10,266 nucleotides of DNA from Candidatus Limimorpha equi (GTDB lineage: Bacteria > Bacteroidota > Bacteroidia > Bacteroidales > F082), in the NCBI GenBank assembly GCA_018065885.1, contig JAGHSL010000046.1, positions 1-10,266 on the forward strand. Direction: 5' to 3'. The notes beneath the pieces were generated by a model. The model had not been told where the DNA came from and searched no databases. It saw only the letters and a list, made by a program, of their open reading frames with translations. Made by a program: the position numbers and the translations under genes. Positions 5,908 to 10,266 of this stretch are shown one piece after another (the first letter of the stretch is position 1; the number at the start of each line of letters is the position of its first letter).

Positions 5908-7038
5908 TCAATCGCACAAAACATGCTGCAAGTGGTCAATTTCGGTTTCCGTCAGGCCATGATTAAGCATAAACCTACGGACCGAAGCCTCCAGGTCAAT
6001 TGTCGGCAACAGACTTTCATCATCAATACCGCAATAATACATCAAAGCATCGTTAAGGCGAAGGCTGACGATGATATTATAGAAAGTCGGATTATTATAC
6101 TGGTTATAATTGTAATAGTTTTCGTAAGTCAGCATGTAATCAACTACAATTTCAGCATAACTCGCCCCACAAATGGCTTCCAAAACGGCGCAAGCATATC
6201 CTGTTCTGTCTTTTCCTTCAAGACAATGCACCACATACGGACCTGGTTTTTCACACATTTCAACCATGCCTTTCAGCATCTTGGCATCCGTTTCATCAGA
6301 TCTGTAGTTCGCATTTATCTTGCAAGGCACCACGCAACCCGATTCATAAAGCCAGCGCGAGTATTCCGGCATACTGTCAACCAAAGATTGAAGACGCTCC
6401 TCATCATCGGCCAAGTCCAGCACACAGCCGACACCTTTTTCCTGAAGAAATGACGACACGTAAAAAGCCCTGTTGTTTAAATCATCAAACGGAGATGCCG
6501 TTCGGAAAAGGCGGCCTTCAGCAATCCTACCGAATTTTACTTCCCTTGCATTCGCAAACCGAACAGCGTCATTCTGATAATCAGCAATGTCATTTGAATA
6601 ACTTACACCCATAGCCTGCTGAATATCAATAGCACCACCCTTTTCAAACATGCTGAAAGAGAGTTTTGCTCCCGCAACAATTCCAAGATTATCAGGTATA
6701 GGGGAGAAAGATGACGCAATCATGACATTCGGATAAACATTGTAGCTGATGACCTGAATACCTCCAAAACCACAATAATAACCATCATAATACGGAAGGC
6801 TAAACACCGTATCGCTACTCGCCATCTGTAAGACATCACCCAATTCAAAACCAGCATCCGCCATTTCTTTTGGTGTAAGTTTCAGCAGAGCATTTCCAAA
6901 GTCATCAAAACCAATGACTTCCGTATCAAGAACGATTGGCTTATCGGTCTTATGACACGCCGAAAAGCTAATTCCAAAGACAATAATAACTGACAAAACG
7001 ACACAGACATTTTTCATTTTTTCCAGCATTTCTTTCAT
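5908..7038 (-). CDS. Lipoprotein tyrosine phosphatase with N-terminal accessory domain
   Basis: A 376-residue predicted lipoprotein: hydrophobic segment at 11-27, lipobox-like FSAC with C28. ATG 7038 is used; in-frame ATGs at 7029 and 7017 are possible and 7017 would give a tighter signal peptide. The C-terminal half (about 165-376) is a Y_phosphatase3-type tyrosine/serine phosphatase. It has the GRLFRTASP lead-in (175-183) and the P-loop HCLEGKDRTG (271-280) with nucleophile C272 and R278, the CX5R signature. The part at about 34-150 (VIGFDDFGNALLKLTP, FELGDVL) resembles the beta-rich domain of SAM-hydrolase (DUF62-like) proteins; similar two-part lipoproteins occur, as I recall, in gut Firmicutes. 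This suggests an envelope phosphatase; the substrate (protein, lipid or sugar phosphate) is unknown. It lies 86 nt downstream of uvrB and may be co-transcribed. Confidence 0.85.
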   Translation of the reverse strand: MKEMLEKMKNVCVVLSVIIVFGISFSACHKTDKPIVLDTEVIGFDDFGNALLKLTPKEMADAGFELGDVLQMASSDTVFSLPYYDGYYCGFGGIQVISYNVYPNVMIASSFSPIPDNLGIVAGAKLSFSMFEKGGAIDIQQAMGVSYSNDIADYQNDAVRFANAREVKFGRIAEGRLFRTASPFDDLNNRAFYVSSFLQEKGVGCVLDLADDEERLQSLVDSMPEYSRWLYESGCVVPCKINANYRSDETDAKMLKGMVEMCEKPGPYVVHCLEGKDRTGYACAVLEAICGASYAEIVVDYMLTYENYYNYNQYNNPTFYNIIVSLRLNDALMYYCGIDDESLLPTIDLEASVRRFMLNHGLTETEIDHLQHVLCD

Positions 7039-7062
7039 GATAATTATAATTTTAAATGATTA

Positions 7063-7081
7063 GCATTTGCAAAAATGCAAA
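7063..7081. repeat. Small inverted repeat upstream of the phosphatase gene
   Basis: TTTGCA (7066-7071) and TGCAAA (7076-7081) pair around 4 nt; an overlapping alternative pairs GCATTT (7063-7068) with AAATGC (7073-7078). It lies in the 86-nt gap between uvrB and the phosphatase. It could be a weak hairpin or an operator. A possible but poor promoter follows on the minus strand (TTTG about 21 nt before TATAATTA). Confidence 0.35.
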
Positions 7082-7124
7082 AAAACAAGATTGCCATTAA
7101 AAAAAACAGGAAAAAGCTACCCAT

Positions 7125-9134
7125 TCATTTTTTCCCCAATCTTTCCTGCAAAGCCAGCATCTCGTCACGCCACTTGGCGGCATTGAGGAAATCCATCTCC
7201 TTGACAGCTTTCTCCATGTTTTTCTTGGCTTCCTGCAAGGCACGCTGCAATTCTTTTTCCGATTTGTAGACTTGCGCTTCGGCTGCCGAAGTGCCGCTTT
7301 CTTTCTGGACGTATGTTCCAGCCGAAACCGAACCGCCTTTCAAAGTGCCCAAAGAATTGTCAATGGCCTTGATTATGGTCTTCGGGACGATGCCATGCGC
7401 CTCATTGTAAGCGATTTGCTTTGATCGGCGACGCGCCGTCTCGTCAATGGTTTTCTGCATTGATTCGGTGATGGTGTCAGCATACATGATGACCTTACTT
7501 TCCGCATTACGTGCTGCACGGCCTGCCGTCTGCGTCAATGAGCGTTCCGAACGGAGGAAACCCTCCTTATCGGCATCGAGAATGGCAACCAGACTCACTT
7601 CCGGCAAATCCAAGCCTTCGCGCAAAAGGTTGACACCCACCAACACATCGAAATCGCCCATGCGCAAGCCTTGCAAAATCTCCACACGTTCCATGGTATC
7701 GACATCGGAATGGATGTATCGCGTTTTGATTTTCAGATTGTTGAGATAAGTGTTCAGTTCCTCAGCCATGCGTTTCGTCAAAGTCGTGACCAAAACGCGC
7801 TGATTCTTCTCCTTCACCTTATGGATTTCGTCAATCAAATCATCCACCTGATTCAGGCTCGGTCTCACCTCAATGACAGGGTCAAGCAAGCCCGTCGGAC
7901 GAATCAGCTGCTCCACATAAACGCCTTCGCTTTGCTGCAATTCAAAATCGGCAGGCGTAGCACTGACATAAATCGTCTGTCCAGTCAAGGCCTGATATTC
8001 ATCAAATTGCAATGGGCGGTTGTCCAAAGCGGCAGGCAAGCGGAAACCATATTCCACCAAAGTCTGCTTGCGCGAGCGATCGCCACCGTGCATACCACGG
8101 ATTTGAGGCACCGTGACATGACTTTCGTCGATGACGGTGATATAATCTTCGGGGAAGAAATCCAACAGGCAGAAAGGTCTCGTGCCCGGACTGCGGCCAT
8201 CGAAATAACGCGAATAGTTCTCAATGCCAGAGCAATAGCCCAATTCGCGCATCATCTCCAAATCGTAATTCACGCGGTCTTCAAGGCGTTTCGCTTCCAA
8301 ACCTTTTCCGATTTCGCGGAAATATTCGGTCTGCTTAAACATATCATCCTGAATCTCACGCATGGCCTTCTGCATTTTTTCCTGAGAGGTGACGAAAATG
8401 TTTGCCGGGAAAATCGTAATCTGTGAAAACGACTCAATGCGTCGGCCCGTAATAGGATCAAAACTCTCCAACGAATCGATTTCATCGTCCCAAAACACAA
8501 TGCGATAGCCATAATCGGCGTAGGCCGGAAACACGTCCAAGGTCTCCCCTTTCACACGAAAACGCCCCTGCACGAAATTGATTTCATCGCGGCTATAGAG
8601 CGCATTCACCAAAGCCTTCGAAACCTCATCGCGGGTTTTCTTGACACCTTGCTCAAGATAGATGATGTTTTTTCCGAAATCATCAGGATTGCCAATACCA
8701 TAAAGACATGACACAGAGGAAACTACGATAATATCCCTTCTACCCGAAAGCAATGCCGTCGTGGTAGCGAGACGCATCTTATCGATTTCCATATTGATGG
8801 CCAAATCCTTCTCAATGTAGGTATTTGTGGCGGGAATAAAAGCCTCTGGCTGATAATAATCGTAATACGAAACGAAATACTGAACCGCATTTTCGGGGAA
8901 AAACTGCTTGAATTCGCCATACAACTGCGCCGCCAGCGTCTTATTGTGGCTGAGAATCAATGCCGGACGGTTCAATTCAGCCAAAACGTTGGCAATGGTG
9001 AAAGTCTTGCCTGAGCCTGTAACGCCGAGCAAAGTCTGGGCACGGTCGCCACGGTTCAGTCCTTCCACCAATTGACGGATGGCTTCAGGCTGGTCGCCAG
9101 TCGGCTTGAAATCGGAAACTAACTTGAAATTCAT
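7125..9134 (-). CDS. uvrB: Excinuclease ABC subunit B
   Basis: Damage-verifying helicase-like subunit of nucleotide excision repair; it receives DNA from UvrA and recruits UvrC for incision, in the cytoplasm. At 669 residues it has the usual family length. Visible motifs: N-terminal SDFKPTGDQPEAI, Walker A GVTGSGKT (37-44), the beta-hairpin YYDYYQPEAFIP (about 91-102) that threads between strands, and DESHVT (about 337-342) as the DExH box. Further on are YVSATPADFE, the helicase motif TLTKRMAEELN, GVNLLREGLDLPEVSLVAILDADKEG (in two parts) and QTAGRAARN. The last 40 residues form the UVR domain that contacts UvrC. No defects are seen. The start at 9134 is fixed by the conserved MNFKLVSDFKP N-terminus. 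The upstream region is full of degenerate repeats and shows no clear consensus promoter. Confidence 0.98.
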   Translation of the reverse strand: MNFKLVSDFKPTGDQPEAIRQLVEGLNRGDRAQTLLGVTGSGKTFTIANVLAELNRPALILSHNKTLAAQLYGEFKQFFPENAVQYFVSYYDYYQPEAFIPATNTYIEKDLAINMEIDKMRLATTTALLSGRRDIIVVSSVSCLYGIGNPDDFGKNIIYLEQGVKKTRDEVSKALVNALYSRDEINFVQGRFRVKGETLDVFPAYADYGYRIVFWDDEIDSLESFDPITGRRIESFSQITIFPANIFVTSQEKMQKAMREIQDDMFKQTEYFREIGKGLEAKRLEDRVNYDLEMMRELGYCSGIENYSRYFDGRSPGTRPFCLLDFFPEDYITVIDESHVTVPQIRGMHGGDRSRKQTLVEYGFRLPAALDNRPLQFDEYQALTGQTIYVSATPADFELQQSEGVYVEQLIRPTGLLDPVIEVRPSLNQVDDLIDEIHKVKEKNQRVLVTTLTKRMAEELNTYLNNLKIKTRYIHSDVDTMERVEILQGLRMGDFDVLVGVNLLREGLDLPEVSLVAILDADKEGFLRSERSLTQTAGRAARNAESKVIMYADTITESMQKTIDETARRRSKQIAYNEAHGIVPKTIIKAIDNSLGTLKGGSVSAGTYVQKESGTSAAEAQVYKSEKELQRALQEAKKNMEKAVKEMDFLNAAKWRDEMLALQERLGKK

Positions 9135-9449
9135 TTTTTAAAACGCAGATTTCACTGATTTTTAGATAACTACAGATTGAACGGATTGGATTTATTCGAA
9201 CCGCAGATTTCGCTGATGACGCGGATTTTGAATGCGCAAACGCATAAATTTACACGGATTGGCTGACGCAAAAAAAAGGAATTTACTCATAATTTACTCG
9301 ACAAATTTACTCCGCATTTACTCTCTCCCGCCTTGGCGGAACATGATTTTTTCTAACCGCAAATTGCCGCAAATTTATCACTAATATGTTCTCATCGCAC
9401 ACATCAGAGATTTGGAAAAATAACGAGTAATTTGCGACAAATAGCGTTT
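9135..9449. repeat. Intergenic mosaic of short degenerate repeats
   Basis: No gene is seen between the uvrB start and the FKBP stop. The DNA is built of short recurring words. CGCAGATTTCACTGAT (9144-9159) recurs as CGCAGATTTCGCTGAT (9202-9217). ATTTACTC occurs four times (9281, 9292, 9305, 9316; steps 11, 13, 11). CCGCAAATT occurs at 9357 and 9367. There is also a small palindrome CCGCC-TT-GGCGG (9328-9339). Words of the CGCAGATTT type are common in intergenic DNA of Bacteroidota, from general experience. The uvrB promoter must lie here but cannot be picked out. Confidence 0.75.
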
Positions 9450-9860
9450 TCACCCCGCAACGGCAATCAGCTTGATTTCAAAAATCAGGGTCGAGTTGCC
9501 TGGAATGTCATCGGCATTGCGGCTGCCATAGCCTTGTTCGGCAGGGATATAGACTATCCAGCGGTCGCCAATGTGCATGTTCATCAAGGCAATCTGAAAA
9601 CCATTGATGAGTTCATAAACGCGGAAAGTCTCCGGATAATCGCGCTCAAAGGCATCGTCAAACACATGACCATCTATCAGCGAGCCTTTGTAACGGCAAG
9701 TGACAATGCTCTCGTATTTCACCTTGATTCTGCTACGCGCATCGCCCGACTCCAACACTTTGTATAACACGCCGTTAGCCAGTTCATTGATACCTTCTTC
9801 TTTCCGCAAATCAGCCAAAAACTGTTCGTTCTTTTCCTTATATGCTTCCTTTTTGTTCAT
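9450..9860 (-). CDS. FKBP-type peptidyl-prolyl cis-trans isomerase
   Basis: A 136-residue protein catalysing proline cis-trans isomerisation during folding. After a charged helix (1-30) comes one FKBP domain (about 46-133). It shows KYESIVTCRYKGSLIDG, VFDDAFERDYPETFRV, ALMNMHIGDRWIVYIPAEQGYG and IPGNSTLIFEIKLI, all typical of the family. The residue at the base of the pocket that is Trp in most FKBPs (W59 of FKBP12, usually GWQIAL here) is Phe88 in NGFQIAL, a known kind of substitution that may lower activity or change ligand binding. No signal peptide or lipobox is present, unlike many Bacteroidales FKBPs, so it is probably cytoplasmic. It is transcribed in the same direction as its neighbours, 80 nt after the Rpn-like gene. 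Confidence 0.95.
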   Translation of the reverse strand: MNKKEAYKEKNEQFLADLRKEEGINELANGVLYKVLESGDARSRIKVKYESIVTCRYKGSLIDGHVFDDAFERDYPETFRVYELINGFQIALMNMHIGDRWIVYIPAEQGYGSRNADDIPGNSTLIFEIKLIAVAG

Positions 9861-9892
9861 AGTTTAAAATTTTGAAAGCCAATAGACTTAAA

Positions 9893-9911
9893 GAATGCCC
9901 TGTGGACATTC
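9893..9911 (-). terminator. Weak terminator-like hairpin after the Rpn-like gene
   Basis: GAATGTCC and GGGCATTC (minus strand, 9911-9904 and 9900-9893) form an 8-bp stem with one G-U pair and a 3-nt loop, followed by TTTAAG. It lies 30 nt past the stop of the Rpn-like gene. The T run is short, so termination would be partial; it could also be an operator for the FKBP gene. Confidence 0.35.
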
Positions 9912-9940
9912 CGAATATTTAAAAAACCTATGATAACACT

Positions 9941-10266
9941 CTATAAATCATCAATTTCATCAGCAGTAAGACCAGTGTATTGCATAATCATACCAACAGC
10001 CATACCATTTGATTTCATCAGACGAGCCATTTTGACCATGTCTTCGAGGTGTTGTTCTTGACGGCCCTTTGCCTCGCCTTCGACCAAGCCTTCTGCTTTT
10101 CCTTCGGCTCTGCCTTCCGCTCTGCCCTCTGCTCTTCCTTCTGCTCTTCCTTCCGCTCTACCTTCTGCCCGACCTTCTTTCATAGCCGTGCTTATCACAT
10201 CATTTTGAATCATTACAGCATTAATGTGTTCATCGTAAGCCAATTTTTCACTGCGTGTCATCGACA
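9941..10266 (-). CDS. Rpn/PD-(D/E)XK-transposase-like protein, C-terminal part (5' end outside window)
   Basis: The frame is open through the right edge and stops at TAG 9943-9941. The methionine at 10261 is probably internal, since the frame continues upstream of it. The visible 106 residues from that Met hold a short charged segment with a Tyr (EKLAYDEHINAVM), then a tandem tract EG(RAEG)6 followed by KAEG, LVEG and EAKG variants. The tail (MVKMARLMKSNGMAVGMIMQYTGLTADEIDDL, about 75-106) is of the form found at the C-terminus of Rpn family recombination-promoting nuclease/putative transposase proteins. The nuclease domain itself would be upstream, outside the window, so the family is inferred from the tail only. 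The repeat tract may vary in length by slippage. Confidence 0.75.
   Translation of the reverse strand, partial: SMTRSEKLAYDEHINAVMIQNDVISTAMKEGRAEGRAEGRAEGRAEGRAEGRAEGKAEGLVEGEAKGRQEQHLEDMVKMARLMKSNGMAVGMIMQYTGLTADEIDDL
10064..10177 (-). repeat. In-frame 12-nt tandem repeat (RAEG tract)
   Basis: Six 12-nt units encoding RAEG (10100-10171) are followed by degenerate units for KAEG (10088-10099), LVEG and EAKG. On the plus strand the unit is approximately CCTTCNGCTCTN. Units differ mainly at synonymous positions, so the tract is not freshly expanded. Because the unit is a multiple of three, changes in copy number would keep the frame. Confidence 0.85.

Noticed and set aside
5899..6453. Open frame of 184 codons on the plus strand
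   Set aside because: Antisense to the phosphatase gene, whose CX5R active site and lipoprotein signal identify the real frame.
7671..8426. Open frame of 251 codons on the plus strand
   Set aside because: Entirely antisense to uvrB, whose conserved motifs span this region; no domain or promoter of its own.

Overview
The window looks like a chromosomal segment of a Bacteroidales bacterium (Bacteroidota, probably host-associated). Evidence: a GH109 lipoprotein of Bacteroides type, the radical SAM/lipoprotein gene pair typical of this order, Bacteroidota promoter signals (close to TTTG-N20-TAnnTTTG), no Shine-Dalgarno sites, and short-period degenerate repeats in the intergenic gaps. No rRNA, tRNA, CRISPR array or complete insertion sequence was seen.

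Layout. 1-1298 (minus): nearly complete AAA_14/DUF4143 ATPase running off the left edge, preceded by four tandem 23-nt repeats (1360-1480) that start next to its likely promoter. 1299-2244: about 950 nt of divergent intergenic DNA without a credible gene, holding the repeat array, a 22-bp-arm palindrome (1532-1583), degenerate 9-10-nt-period repeats, a 10-bp perfect palindrome (2003-2024), and a consensus promoter (2077-2108) enclosed by 12-bp perfect inverted repeats (2043-2054, 2167-2178). 2245-3666 (plus): GH109 lipoprotein, closed by a strong terminator (3696-3730) that can also serve the opposing operon.

5794-3814 (minus): a three-gene operon with its own promoter: coiled-coil lipoprotein, radical SAM/SPASM enzyme, shikimate kinase. 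Both junctions are 4-nt ATGA overlaps. The lipoprotein carries the motif YGSPEV twice, once preceded by its only non-lipid cysteine, and is the likely substrate or partner of the radical SAM enzyme. This is the most interesting system in the window.

7038-5908 (minus): lipoprotein tyrosine phosphatase with an unusual N-terminal domain. 9134-7125 (minus): UvrB. 9135-9449: intergenic mosaic of short degenerate repeats. 9860-9450 (minus): cytoplasmic FKBP-type prolyl isomerase. 9941-10266 (minus): C-terminal part of an Rpn/PD-(D/E)XK-transposase-like protein with a tandem RAEG repeat tail, running off the right edge.

Housekeeping genes (uvrB, aroK, FKBP) are thus mixed with accessory ones (ATPase, Rpn-like protein) and envelope lipoproteins (GH109, phosphatase, radical SAM partner).
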